NCBI GenBank assembly: GCA_038496445.1
Contig: JALMLS010000050.1
Location: 23,046 to 87,045, forward strand
DNA from: Trichosphaerium sp. ATCC 40318
Taxonomy: Eukaryota > Discosea > Flabellinia > Trichosidae
DNA: 64,000 nt
Direction: 5' to 3'
The position numbers and the translations under genes are program-made. Below are positions 1 to 14,024 of the stretch, piece after piece. Numbering within the stretch: the stretch's first letter is position 1; every line of letters starts with the position of its first letter. The notes beneath the pieces were generated by a model that saw nothing but the letters and a program-made list of their open reading frames with translations, had not been told where the DNA came from and ran no database searches.

Positions 1-640
1 TAGTGTTAAAATAAGAAATGAATACTATGGTAGCTAAGAAACCTTAGATTGAGACTTCCGTGGATGTGCATTAAGAACACAAAGTCTAACAAGTCCACTC
101 AGCAAGAATATCCACGAACTCTTTTCACTCCAAAACAACTGTACTGTTGTCTCCGTCAGACTTTTTGGAGTTCAAATGTTATCGTTGCGTACACTACCAC
201 ATGTAAACGAAGGTCTATGGATACTGTTATTGATTGGGAAAATAGTCACTATTTCTTGTAACGGTCGCGAAATCTCACCAACTTTTCAAATTTGTCAATT
301 TTCAATTACTTTTTTTAGGATAGCACGACGTAAGTAGCTCTTACGCATTTGTAGAATAGTCCAGTTAACACACAACCATGATTAGTACAAAGGGAGCAGT
401 ATGGCGGTTTGAAATAGCGAAAAGTAGCCGGTACCGTTAGCGCTCTATGTTTTAATTACTGAAACAGTCTGCATCAGTTCTACGTGCTGTTGTTGTCTCG
501 AGTATATCGAGAAGGGAACGATTCGATACGGTAATACGGTAATTCGTTAAAACTTTATAACTATACGAATTGACGCTTAATATTGAATACAGAGCACTCA
601 ATCCAGTACTTGGTACCATCTTGGGTGTTTTCAGGATACT
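1..640. other. Intergenic or unresolved left edge
   Basis: No gene can be supported here. A short open frame at 49-261 has no recognisable motif and no second exon joined to it. Short direct repeats around 520-548 (cggtaat units) are the only structure seen. The 5' exons of the gene that becomes recognisable at 723 may start near 620-690 but could not be fixed. Confidence 0.4.
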
Positions 641-722
641 AGAGTTCGTTTACCATTGTATCACTACTACAACAACGACATTAAAACAGTGCGTTGATCG
701 TGAGCCCGCATAAGCTGTTTTA

Positions 723-1479
723 GCTTTTTTTGAACTAACAAGGAAACAAAAGGGATGGGATTTGCTTTCGGATAGAGATGTAGACTTAATGTCTAAGGCT
801 TCGCATGCAGCAGCTTTGGAATATGCACAAGGACGTAATTCTTCTGTAAGGCAAGGAATATTGAATAATATGAGAGCAGAAGAGGGTAGCTTAAAGTCGC
901 TAAAGGTGAGAATATTTTGAGTTTGGATTTTCTTTGAACTTTTTTTGAAGATACGCAAATAGTCTGTTATGAAGAACCTTAAAGTTTATGCCATCTATTG
1001 TAATATACTTCCTTTCCATACACAATTTTTTATTTCAAAATGCTGTCATGTATCACGGTTCTTATTTTTGAAAAAGGTTCTTTGTGCGGAATTTGTCATT
1101 AAGACTAAAATACCTTGGCAAGATCAACCTCTACCACAAAGTGTTATAGATCTTTTTAAAGAGTTGTCCTACTTCCAATATGAGATAGCACTAATACTAA
1201 AACAATATACAACAAAAGGACTTAAGACAATTCTGCAGCAATCAAGTAAGTGACAGGTTTTTTGTTTGATGCTAACTACCTTAAGAAATAAAAAGAAGTG
1301 GTAAACGTGTTGAGCTTGAAGACAGAGTAATAATGGGTCAAATAGAAGGAAAGATTACGAGAGATTATAAACCAGTACTAGTGCAAGAAGAGAAATCAAA
1401 AAAGAGAAACCGTAAAGTAGAAAAACAAAAACCAAATAAAAAACGAAAGAAAACACGTGCAAAAAAGGAGGCGACGTAG
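723..1479 (+). CDS. Unrecognised spliced protein with Lys/Arg-rich C-terminus (5' end not resolved)
   Basis: Three exons read in one consistent frame. Exon A runs about 723-903, after an acceptor ttttag and before a gtgaga donor. Exon B is about 1109-1241, containing PWQDQPLPQSVIDLF. Exon C runs from about 1282 to the TAG at 1477-1479. The B-C intron has a textbook branch-like tgctaac before ttaag. The end is strongly basic (KKRNRKVEKQKPNKKRKK), suggesting nucleolar localisation or nucleic-acid binding. The upstream start exon was not found; an in-frame stop at 711-713 means exon A must be entered from an intron. I do not recognise the family. The coding call rests on frame-consistent exons and ordinary amino-acid composition. 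Confidence 0.5.
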
Positions 1480-2372
1480 ATCTTCTTAAATAAAACACTG
1501 CTTCCTATATTTACCATTTAATACCCTACACCATGTATAATATATGGTGTCGAGATAATGATCTCGAAACAAATTAGCGGATATTGGTAACAAGTAGATC
1601 TGTAAATCTGTGCTGTTGAAAAAACTATGTTGTGAGTTTTTTTAAAACAATACCAATGTGCCAATTTTAATCTCCACCAAATTAAAGCATCATGTTGCTT
1701 CCCCCACCACAATATCACGTGAGTGAAGTAGATCTTATATGCTCCACTTGAGTTAATCTACGTTCGGTTTTTACAACGTGTTTAACTACACTTTTCGAAC
1801 CATGTGAAGGCACAAAAACAAATCAAATCACAATAACTGCCTCATAGTAAGTTGACGTTTAACTCACAACATGAGTCTGGAAAATAAGATTTTGTAAGAA
1901 ACAACTTGTTTTAGCTTGCCTCTAGCTTTATTGAAACAGTCATTGCGTTCATAGTAGCGTGTATCAATGGAAAAAAGTATAGAAGATTTATATCTGTGTG
2001 TGGGTTTATAAACCCACTCTTACGCTAACCAAGCTTGAATATTTTTTTAAAATGTTAGCCTCCAGCAAAAAAAACCTGCTTATTCTTTCCATGAACTTAT
2101 TTGTGTAAGATTTTGGGTTGGGTGCACATCATATACTATTTATCCTTCCACCAATCAATCGTTATCTCACGTGGTTACAAAGTGACTGTAGACTGTAAAA
2201 ATCTTTGTTCATCTTTTTTTTCGACAAAAGCACATTGTTTACTACAAGCTGCAAACAATAGTAGCGTTCCTGTTGATAACTCACACTGGTACAACAACCT
2301 AACGGTATTTGCAGAATGTGATACAGTGAGTGCTAGCGTAAAACTTTTCCATACACCACACATTCCTACAAA
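1480..2372. other. Intergenic, with small inverted repeats
   Basis: No supported gene. Two small dyads lie at about 1526-1570: acaccat facing atggtgt, then cgagat facing atctcg. They sit just downstream of the preceding stop codon. CACGTG occurs at 1716 and 2168. The open frame described at 2373 extends back to about 2101 without an ATG. Confidence 0.4.
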
Positions 2373-2706
2373 AATGACAACCGTTCACTTCCAATCGTTG
2401 CTGTCACACTGGAGATGTAAGAGAAGAACGCCAAATGCAGACGGTGGAGTACCGTTTAAATACAGCTTCAAGCTAAGGAACAAGCGAAAAGATTGCGAAA
2501 ACAGGGTACTACGTAAGCGTGCTACAAAGAGATTATTTGTTGATGCAAACATACCGTTTAAACCTTTCTTGCTTGCAGTTCCCTTCACACCTTCAAAACA
2601 TTGCGACGCAGCTAGAAGGGCACGTATGGAAATCATAAATACGTACCAAACCAAAACAGCCATAACGCCATCACCCAAAATGTCAATAGACTTCATTGTA
2701 AACTAG
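2373..2706 (+). CDS. Doubtful 111-codon ORF
   Basis: This is an ATG-initiated, unspliced open frame ending in TAG at 2704-2706, and it stays open upstream to about 2101. It is Arg/Lys-rich in the middle with no recognisable domain. Its GC content looks slightly higher than the flanks, which is the main reason to mention it. The opposite strand is also open over part of the same stretch, so chance is a serious alternative. Confidence 0.2.
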
Positions 2707-3553
2707 CTAGAAGCAAACAACAAAAAGTACTGTCTATGGTGAGATTTTTCAGGTATTCTGTGCCTTCCTCTTTTCTTTATTGTCTAATGCACCCATAGAT
2801 GGATTTAACACAATGTAAACAAACATGTAACGAATCGGAGAAACTCTATTGTAATAAAAAAATAAAAAAAAACTAACTTTCTCACTAGTCCGTTCGACAA
2901 ATTGATATATCTTGGGTTGCTACATCACGTGGTGTAGTAGGTTTAACAAAATTTCCGTTAAGTTCACATTGAGGCCGAAAACCCCGAACTACTTCAGTTT
3001 GTAGCTACAGTGCACTCTTGCCTGCCGGAAATGTAAGAAAACTACAGCAGGAATGCTTTTCTAGCGAAAGATCAAACAAAAACTGGCTTCGTGCCTGGAT
3101 TATTACGGTTATTGTTCCACTAATTTGACAACCGTGTACTATGGTGATCTGCATAATGTAATCGCAACACGAAGAGTGCAGTCCTTGAATAAAAATAAAG
3201 TCATCAGGTCAGATTTTAACCTTTACTAAACGTTACAATCCAAAGTGTTTAATACCTTTTTGTCAGATAGGGACACATCTGTTTGGGCGTTCCCAAATAA
3301 GATCAGCTTTGTACCATTTCCTGAAAACAACCGTTATTTATTACGGGACATAACGTATTTGACAAATGAGCAGAGAAATAAAGTAAAGTTTAACCAAAAA
3401 AGCGTCAACTCCATTTTTCTGCAGTTTTTGAACACGTGCTTTTTTTCAGACGTTAAAAAACGCCTGCTGAGCTTTGATTGAACATTGCTCAATATTTATA
3501 AGAAGGATAAGTAACAATTAAACAATAATTTATCGGCTATTTTTTTAGCCTTC
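2707..3553. other. Intergenic region downstream of NOP2
   Basis: No supported gene. A 78-codon frame at 3245-3481 lacks any motif and is probably chance. CACGTG is present at 2926 and 3433. The segment separates the doubtful plus-strand ORF from the convergent 3' end of NOP2. Confidence 0.4.
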
Positions 3554-5959
<2,406 letters not shown>

Positions 5960-6454
5960 CTTTAACGTTTTAGTAGCTGGGAACTAATCGAGAAATAGTT
6001 AAGTTTCGTTTTAAGCCAGGCTGGCAGTCAGGTGATTACTCCACGTGATGAAGCAGTGGGACCTGTAAACCTTTTGCCAATACCCTGAATAAAGGCGAGC
6101 AAAGTGCTCCAGACACGATTGACTACGAAAGACTTGACATGCATTGATTGTGTAATTATTACTCGTGGGCCGAATTCTTTAAAAATACAAATACCCACAA
6201 CTGTAACGTTTATATACACCAAGACAGGTCATCACCACACCAAAAGGTACGCGTTACTCTGAGCATGAAGTATTTTAGAAACATACACCGATAAAAACAC
6301 ATAATTGTTGCGCTTTGAGTTGCTTCCACGCATTGAGGCAAAATTTGGTGGTATTTTCAACGATTTGTGCTTTCAGAGAGAAATTCGTTCCATAAGCCAT
6401 ACTAATACGCAAAACATAGGGTATGGGCCGTAAGAAAACTAAAGCACTACTATT
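5960..6454. promoter_or_regulatory. Divergent intergenic (putative shared promoter) between NOP2 and the dsRBD gene
   Basis: A 495-bp space between two head-to-head starts. CACGTG lies at 6043, about 85 bp upstream of the NOP2 ATG. No gene is supported; a 64-codon minus frame at 6028-6222 has no motif. The shared regulatory role is inferred from geometry only. Confidence 0.4.
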
Positions 6455-9400
6455 ATGACCTCATGGAAAGGAAGAATCAACGAGCTTTGTATGAAACGCA
6501 GATGGGATTTGCCAAAGTACGTTGTTCTGGCTACTCGCACTTTCTTTTAGGCAGCTTTTTCAGAGCAGTTTCACAAAAAAATTGTGCCTCCGCCAGGTGT
6601 CGCGCTGTTCACACCCATCGCGTAAATACGGTGTTCTAATCGTCGTACAAGGTATTCAACCACAGCCGAAGGCCCACCTCACATGCCAAAATATTTTGCT
6701 TCTGTAGAGATAGATGGAATGGTATACAAGACGCTGCAACACGCTCGCACTAAAAAGGTATTCAAAGAACTTTTCGAAAAAATTAGATTTGTTTTTTTCA
6801 AGCACAGCGTTTTTCTAATTGTGCAAAATTTGCTCTAAGAGGAAACTCTTCTAAAACAACTACACACCGCCGATCATTCAGATCAATTTCAATTTAAGCA
6901 CGTGTCACGTTTAAGTAAGCTGTCTTTTTTTTTGCATTTTTTCTCTGAGAGGTCTACAAAAATTTTGGTGCCCAGCACCTAGCGTTGGGGTTCCTAAACA
7001 GGCCTATGGATCGTTTAGATGACTTGAGCTCCCCACCTTACGGCCTGTGGGTTTTACACGATCCTATGGAACTTATAGACTCTCAAACTAACGCTGGTAA
7101 GTTAGCACAACAACAAGCAGCTAAGGTGGCTTACCTCACAATTACCCAAGTACCGCAACCCACTGTACAGACACCAAGTAGCTATGGGAGCTACGGTAGC
7201 ACAGGTAAAAGTGCCAAGTCACTTTTGAACGAACACTGTCAGCGTCACAGGCTCCCCATGCCTCAAATTGATATCATTAAGATGCGTACGTTGTTTTTTT
7301 GTTCTCTGTAAACAAAACGGGATTTTCACCTACGTGCTCTTCCCAATTTACTAGTCACCTCTCTTATTAAAACTAAAAAGGTTTTACGCCTCAGTTTTTG
7401 TAGAGTAGCGTATTAACTTATTATTTTTTAATTTAAAGTCGGGTTCTTAATTTTCTCCCTTTTAGCTGTTTCGCCAAATAGTATACATGTAAATTACCAA
7501 GCTATAACGACATTTGAGGGTAGAAACTTTAGGTCTGATCCAAAAGCAAGAGTAAAAGAGGCAGACCAGGTAAGAAAAATAAAAAATTATTCAAGTTGGA
7601 AGACGAACCTGACATTTTCTGAGACTTTTGTGTTAGGATATAGCGTCTAAGATACTCACGTGGTTGATGAGACCGACGAGAGTAGATAATCGCGATGTAG
7701 ACCAAAAACCAACGCCGCGTCGTGAGTCACATCCTCTTGATCGAGAAATATCTCCTGGTGGGCTTAGAGGTGGTGGGTTACCTCGTCGTGGACGTACAGA
7801 TACTACTCATGTCGAAAGTAAAAAACCTAGAATGGAGGTACGAAGAAAATCGATTTTTTTGTAGTACTGGATCTAAAGGCGAGCTTAGGATCCCTATGGT
7901 GATGATTATGGTAGGGGCTATGGCGAGGTATTGTGTTTTTGATTTGATTTTGTGTTGCTAACAGGTTTTGTGTAGAATTATAATGCGAGCAGGGCTACTG
8001 ATTCGCGTAGAACACGAGAACGCAGGGTTGATTTTGTACGATAAGACTACTCAGCTGAGGGAGAAATTATTTACATTTTGATATTTAGGATGATTATGAA
8101 GAAAATACAATAGAGGCACGCAATGAACTCAAAGACCATAGACAGGTGAGGTTTTTGAGTATCTCTTTTTTAATTACTAACAGTTTCTTTTACAGCCTGA
8201 TCTACAGTTTACTACTCAAGCCAGGGCATCTCCATCGCCGGCGAATAGATCTCCTGGAAATAAGGACTTGCATGTAAAGATGCATGCAAGTCCTTCAGAA
8301 CGTGCTGCTCCAAAAAAATTAGGCGAACTGGAACTCCTTTCAGAAAATGTTGTAACTCCAAACCCGCGAAACTTTGTATCTCCTAAATTTTCTGACGACG
8401 AAGAAGATGTTCCTACGCGCCTCAATCGCCCACCACCAGCAGACTTTGTATCTTCCCCATACATGGAACCACCTCCACCTAATTTTGCGACTCCAAAAGG
8501 GCGCAACCCACCTGCTCCATTTTACGAAGACGATGAAGAAGCTCCTACGTTTCGTAATCGCCCACCGCCAATTAATAGACTAAGCCCAGAGAAACCTCAA
8601 TACCAAACTCGCCTTGACGATCTAACAAATCAAGAGACATCTGAACCTCGTTTACGACCTTCCTATGCAAAGCGACCAAACCAAGAGACTCCTGAATACA
8701 GTTACAGATCTCCTGACGCTTCTCCTTCTAAACGACCAACTCAACAACCTCCTCAATACCGCTATCCTCCTGACGATGCGCCTACGCGGCGACAACACCC
8801 TGGTTTCGCGGATACAGCACCACCAATACCAGCTGCATCACAGCGTAAACCGTCTCAGTCTGCAATATCCGAATTGAATGAGATGTGCCAAGAATGGCGA
8901 TTGACTCCTGTTATATACAAACAAGAAGGTAGAGAAGGTCCAGATCACGCTCCTTGGTTTCTATTTTCTGTGACTATCTCTGGACGCAAGTTTATGGGAA
9001 AATGGCAGCAAACTAAGAAGAAGGCAAAGCATCAATGCGCAAGTAAGGCATTGGCTTCTTTGAGAGTAGCTGGTAAAGAAAAAGTTGAACAGATGGCGAG
9101 GTAACATATTTTTCCGATTTTCTCTCAGAGACAATTTTTGAACTCAATGACTGACTCTTTTTTTGAAGTGAATCGATTTTCAACCCACCACCTACACCGT
9201 CTTATCAAGAACGTCGTAGACCACCAGTACATTCACAACACCCTGAAGATCGTTACGAACGGCCAGAACGTTATGAACAGCGTGGTTCGCAGTATGAGGA
9301 GTACCGTAGACCAGAGTATAGATATAAAGAAGAACAGGATAGGAGAGGAGACTATGATAGGTATGCTAGAAGACCAGATGAAGATAACTACCCACGACAA

Positions 9401-9826
9401 GATCGGAGATACGAACAGGGAGATTACGAGTACTATCCTCAACGTAGGGCACCTCCACCACAGCGGTATGATGAGTATGGCTACAGTGATTCTCATCAGA
9501 CACCATATACACAGCAGCGGCCTACTAGGCGGCGCTCTCCTCCGAGAGCACCAAGACCTGAATGGGATGATACGCCGCGCGATTCTCACACTCAGCAACG
9601 CAGAGCTACTAGATCACCTGCTACGCACTCCCCACCTCACTCACCCCATCCAAGCGGCCAAGCAGAGTTTCACAGCCCACAATCAGCTAAGCAATCTCCT
9701 AAAGCAGCATCTCCAAAATATGTTGATGTTAGTACAGCTGATCTTAATGCTGTCTTAAGCGCACTTGGAGATGACTTGTCACAAGCTCAGATTGAAAACC
9801 TTACTAGGCAGTTAGACAACATGTAA
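6455..9826 (+). CDS. Protein with three double-stranded-RNA-binding-like domains
   Basis: Starts at ATG 6455 (MTSWKGRINELCMKRRWDLP, a dsRBD helix 1) and ends TAA 9824-9826. dsRBD1 is split over exons to about 6850, with AEGPPHMPKYFASVEIDG and ARTKKRFSNCAKFAL. dsRBD2 is at about 7205-7660 (SLLNEHCQRHRLPMPQ, then AITTFEGRNF and ASKILTWL) and looks degenerate. dsRBD3 is at about 8860-9095 (ISELNEMCQEWRLTP, FLFSVTISGRKFMGK, KKKAKHQCASKALASL) with a good basic KKxAK helix. Between and after them are long Pro/Ser/Arg/Tyr-rich disordered stretches; the C-terminus has a predicted helix (ADLNAVLSALGDDLSQAQIE). Architecture resembles dsRNA cofactors of silencing or RNA editing but no catalytic domain is visible. 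Two inverted repeats, one coding and one just past the stop, suggest RNA-structure-based self-regulation. Confidence 0.85.
8262..8295 (+). repeat. Perfect 13-bp inverted repeat inside the dsRBD coding exon
   Basis: AAGGACTTGCATG at 8262-8274 is followed by an 8-nt loop and its exact reverse complement at 8283-8295. It lies in the disordered linker (DLHVKMHAS) before dsRBD3. The transcript would form a stable short stem. Confidence 0.8.
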
Positions 9827-9833
9827 CTTATCC

Positions 9834-9849
9834 TCCTAACCAGTTAGGA
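9834..9849 (+). repeat. Small dyad just after the dsRBD stop codon
   Basis: tcctaac at 9834-9840 faces gttagga at 9843-9849, 8 bp beyond the stop codon. It precedes the much larger hairpin at 9874 and reuses the same ctaac word. Confidence 0.5.
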
Positions 9850-9873
9850 AGATGTTGTAAATCTTATCACCTC

Positions 9874-9995
9874 CTAACTAAGGCGGTGGTGGTTGGATCC
9901 TTGAGCGTAGTGCCCTATGTCATGATGTGCAAAGTTAATATCATGACCGTAGGTCACTACGCCCATTTGTTCGCAATCACCACCGCCATAGTTAG
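9874..9995. repeat. 122-nt imperfect foldback (long hairpin), 47 bp after the dsRBD stop
   Basis: The left arm 9874-9926 begins ctaactaaggcggtggtg. The right arm 9940-9995 ends caccaccgccatagttag. They pair over about 53-56 nt around a 13-nt loop (9927-9939). Blocks that pair include ggcggtggtg/caccaccgcc, gcgtagtg/cactacgc and gtcatgat/atcatgac. It lies where the 3' UTR of the dsRBD mRNA is expected. It could be a structured UTR element, a small-RNA precursor, or a foldback transposon relic. Confidence 0.75.
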
Positions 9996-10283
9996 TAGTG
10001 TGATAAGACGTATTGTTTAGCTGTCTGGGACTAAAATGAGCAAGACAAAACAATAATAATAAAGTATAATCATGTATAACGTAGTCTTTCGTGTTGCTAT
10101 ACTTTCCACAATCCGTGATCAATACATGGCAGTCTCTGTTATTAAACGACGTCACAATGTTGAGTACAACATTGAAGCTGTTTACCTTTTACGATTAAAA
10201 CTTGCTTTTTTTGGCGTAAGGCAGCAACGGTCAGCGAAAGTAATTGTAGAAAGCAGAAGTGACATTGTTGTAGCTTGTTGTAT

Positions 10284-12888
10284 ATGGCAGCGCGTTACTA
10301 CGCGACATTCAGTACCGATCAAGGTTCTAAAAGTACTATTTTGCGTAATTCTAAACGCGCTAGGTTTTAACCGCGGTAAAGTCGGCCAGGAATCATCACT
10401 TGGCTTTACCATAGGCGGAAGGTAGGCTTATATCGTTTTGGAAGGCACTAACCGGAACAGAAAACCAGGTGACAACATTGTAGCGAAAAAGCTACAATTA
10501 CAAATAACAGGGCCTGATAAGGTTAAAGTAAAATTATCTATTGCCAGTAATTGGGTAACAGCAAAGTACACACCACAAAAGGTATGTTGAGTTACATTGT
10601 ACACTATACAATGCTAATCAACCATAGCCAGGCAATTATGCTGTTTCGGTACAATATGAAAATACAAAATGCTCTCACGACCCTATAAACATAATAATAC
10701 TCAAGGATTGTGCGTGTACAAGGGTTCATAGCGCATAAATTAACTTTTGTAGCAAATACTCCTTCCAGTTCCCCACCTGGTTCAATATCGCCCAGAACAT
10801 CACCAAGGGGTCAGACTAAGCAACCCAAGCAACCTAAGCAACCAAAGCCGAAAAAAGAAAAAATCAAAAAAGCAAAAGAAAAACAAGAAGGAAGAAGCAA
10901 ATTATGGCTAAGCGTAAAAGGAGTATTCTCAACAGGACCTAGTGATGGCGAAAAGTCACCTAGACAAAAGTCAGCGAAATCTCCAAAAAAACAGAAAAAA
11001 GCCGAAAAAGCAGCCTTCAAGAAGAGCCAAAGAGAGGCAAAGAAGAAGAAAAAGAAAGGAAAAACAACAAAGAAAGCAATGATACAACGAGCTTCATCTG
11101 ATAAGCATCTGAGAAACAGAAATCCAGAATTCAATAATTTTCCTAAACGTGAAAACTTAGAATTTGATCTTGAATTTCCAAGCCGTAAAAACTCTAGACC
11201 TAACTGGCTTCAACAAAATGCAACTCCTCCAGTAAGTGTTAGACTTAGAGGAGAACAACAAGGTATTTTAAATGTACCACGTGTTTCCAGTATCTGACTT
11301 TTTTCAGAAGTTGCACCTCTACCTATTAAAACAAATGAAGCTGCGCCTCCACCTATAAAAACAAATGAAGTTGCACCTCTACCTATAAAAACTAATGAAG
11401 CTCCTCCACCACCTATAAAAACAGCTCCTAGACCACCAGGTCCACTTATTAGGCAACCACCTCCTGAGACATATAAAAGGCCAGCTTGGAATGCTACACC
11501 CAAAGCTACACCTACAATACCGACGACAAAACAAGAAAATAAACCCACTTGGCAACAACGACAACAGCAACAACGACAACAACAACAAAGACAACAACAA
11601 CTACAACAGCAACAAAAAGCTAAACCACAGGTAACATACCCATGAAATGATGACGTTGTTTATCTAACTTTTAAGCAGGTCAACAAACCTACGTATACTG
11701 TAGTAACACAACCTAATTCAACTGCAAAACCACAAAGAGCAGTACGTTTCAAAAACCGATACGAGCTATTACGGTTTGACTCACATGTTTTTTAGCCAGC
11801 TCCTAAAAAGAAAGTAGCTCCTACAACAGCCACTCAAAGCCCAGCAACTAGTCTTGTATGCTTTCATATAAAGAGTTTATTATAAAGCGCTAACGAACGT
11901 ATAGGCACCAACAAAGCCTGCAAAAAGACAATTCCGACGTTCAATGTAAGTGACATTTTGACACATTCCATTCAGAGAAAACGAAGACTCCACTTTTTTT
12001 TCTCTTCTTTCTTCTTGCGTTTCAGCCGCTAACTTCGTGTTTAGGTCTGTTCCTGCTCTTAATGTTACACAAGGAGATAAATGGCTAAGTCTTATGAACA
12101 AGAACAGGTACACCTTTAACAAAATGACAAGGTGCTAATACTTTTCTTTTTTTTTTCCAGACAAAACGAGCATAACGCTATAAATGCTGAATCAGATGCC
12201 CGAACAGCAAAGGGTGTTCAATGGGTTATTAGAGAAATGAAAAAATTAATTAAGGTCATCATTCAAAATGGAAAAAAAGGTACCAAGACCATGCAGGCAG
12301 CCGCTTCGTTTGGTGTTTTTTTTGCCTATTAATTTTTTTCTTCGAAGGGTCTGACGGAAAGTATCACATATCTTATGGTGAACTGTTCGAAAAGACTATG
12401 GACGCATTTGAAGCTCTATCTGGCACATTACGTGCAGCAAAAAAACAGAAAGTAGTTTCATACCAAGGAGAGATGTTACTACGTGGAGCGTCAAATAATG
12501 TTGACATTACGCTTCTACAAGAAACATTTGACGAGAGTCAAGCCATAAAACAAATACACAACACAAAGGTACTAAGAATCTACCTTGATATTTACTTATA
12601 TTAACACGTGTTTCACAGGTCACAAGAGGTGCAAAGAAGCCACTAAAGATACAAAAAGAGGAGAGCGTTTTCCAAAAAGCGACATGTTCGAAATGTCAGA
12701 AAACTGTTTATCCAAATGAACGGCTTGCAGCAAATGGACATATAAGACATAAGACGTGTTTTACATGTCATGTATGTAATAGCAAGCTACGTATTACAGA
12801 TTATGCATTTGCGAATGATCGTTTTTATTGCTTGCCTCATTACAAGCGTATAGTACAAGAAACTGGAGGTAACTATTCAGGTTTGTAA
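10284..12888 (+). CDS. Filamin-like repeat / Lys- and Pro-rich linker / Costars / LIM protein (start tentative)
   Basis: Several exons, ending TAA 12886-12888. A filamin-type Ig repeat is at about 10425-10715 (LQLQITGPDKVKVKLS, then GNYAVSVQYENTKCSHDPIN). A Lys-rich linker follows, then tandem units VAPLPIKTNEAAPPPIKTNE (about 11309-11420) and a Gln/Arg tract. About 12170-12530 is a Costars domain (GVQWVIREMKKLIKVI, DGKYHISYGELFEKTMDAFE, GTLRAAKKQKVVSYQGEMLL). The end, about 12680-12870, is a LIM zinc finger (CSKCQ, HIRHKTCFTCHVC, FYCLPHY) with its Cys/His ligands in place. Filamin repeats, Costars and LIM domains all act on the actin cytoskeleton, so a scaffold there is inferred. The ATG at 10284 is the simplest start, but the first intron was not resolved cleanly and another exon upstream is possible. 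Confidence 0.82.
11309..11420 (+). repeat. Tandem VAPLPIKTNE-type coding repeat
   Basis: Four near-identical units of about 33 bp encode (V/A)APxPIKTNE in the linker of the filamin-like/Costars/LIM protein. The Lys-Thr-Asn-Glu ends are conserved while the proline positions vary, consistent with recent unit duplication. Confidence 0.75.
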
Positions 12889-13076
12889 AAAAGATAAGTA
12901 AGTTGTGTTATGTATGTAAGAAGATCAAAAAAAAACCTTCAGTTAAAATAAACTACTTGAAGTATTGTGTATCGAAAAAATTGATGTATTATTGTGTCAG
13001 TATTCATTATTTACAGGCACCTTCCTATGTAGAAATAAATCCAATAAATCTGGTATCAAATACAAATGTATCTTTT

Positions 13077-13089
13077 AGTCACGTGCTCA
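13077..13089. repeat. 13-mer agtcacgtgctca, copy 1
   Basis: Identical 13-mers occur at 13077, 13586 and 14766, all within the tandem Cys-rich gene cluster and all carrying a CACGTG core. Confidence 0.8.
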
Positions 13090-13097
13090 GCAACGAC

Positions 13098-13275
13098 CTG
13101 CATAGGTTGTTTTAGCAACAGTATACACTTGCCGTAATACATGCAATAATACAACCCACAATAACAAGACGAGTAGCAAACCGTCACATGGGAACATGAA
13201 AGAAAAACGCAGAAGGAAAGCGAAAAAACGTACGAACAATAGCAACGGGTATTTCCCATGCAAGTTGATCCAGCT
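13098..13275 (-). pseudogene. Decayed third copy of the Cys-rich membrane protein
   Basis: This segment aligns to the 3' half of the two intact paralogues downstream. Shared blocks are the intron start (cgaaaaaacgtacgaacaatagcaacggg versus aaaaaacgtaccaacgatagcaacggg, shown here as plus strand) and gtcacatgggaacatgaaa versus gtcacgtgggaacatgaaa in the intron. The cysteine-rich ectodomain and signal peptide were not found. The CACGTG of the intact introns has become CACATG here. It reads as a truncated duplicate. Confidence 0.7.
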
Positions 13276-14024
13276 ATTCAACTACTTTTAAGGGTCGTTA
13301 TCCAAAAAATGCAAGGTACCCTTCGCCTGTAAATCAATCAAGTAGCCACGTACATTATTGAAAGGAGGTTTCTATGTCTGATCAAACCAAATCCTCTAAT
13401 TCGTCATTAACGTCCTTGGTAGTACCTTAATTTATTAATACAAATAGAACGATACTTGTGAACAGTTACAATGGGTTTTCTTTTCTCGCTTTCTTTATAC
13501 TGCTGACTCCTTTTAGTTCTATTTTTTGGTGGTAGTATAACAATACAAAAATGCAGTACATTTGTTGGTATAAAAGGAGACCTCAAGTCACGTGCTCAAA
13601 AACGGAAAACATTTTAAGTTCATTCAAGTTTGTAAAAACCTGTTATTGGCCTATGGGAGTCAAGTTAGCTATTGCGGGTTGGCTGCCGCATGGCTCACTA
13701 CAACACAAATAAAATTCTGATGCAGACAATAAACTTCGTGTACACCAGATAACAGGATTTACCGTTGTAACTCCTGTTAAATTTTTTGCCAGTTCAGTTT
13801 TCTACCTAAACCATTTATCCGCGTATTTGTCCATACAAGCTTAAAGCCACGCGTTCCATACCCTGTAGACATAAACTAACCCACTCAGAAAAGGCTTTTT
13901 TACCGTTTATCTTTTTTGCTAGTGAGTGTGTTTCAGGAAGTGCACGAAATAGTTTTGTTTTTATTGAACCATTACATGAGAAAGAATTGTTTGTTATATG
14001 TATGAGACCTTCCTGTACGCAAAA
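13276..14024. other. Intergenic within the tandem cluster
   Basis: No supported gene. It holds the second 13-mer agtcacgtgctca (13586) and a tttttgccagttca word (about 13785) that recurs at about 14607, so this flank seems to share ancestry with the region upstream of the first intact paralogue. Confidence 0.45.
13586..13598. repeat. 13-mer agtcacgtgctca, copy 2
   Basis: Exact match to the copies at 13077 and 14766. Confidence 0.8.

Noticed and set aside
10811-11134. Phe/Ser-rich minus frame
   Set aside because: Mirror of the Lys-rich linker in the filamin-like/Costars/LIM gene.
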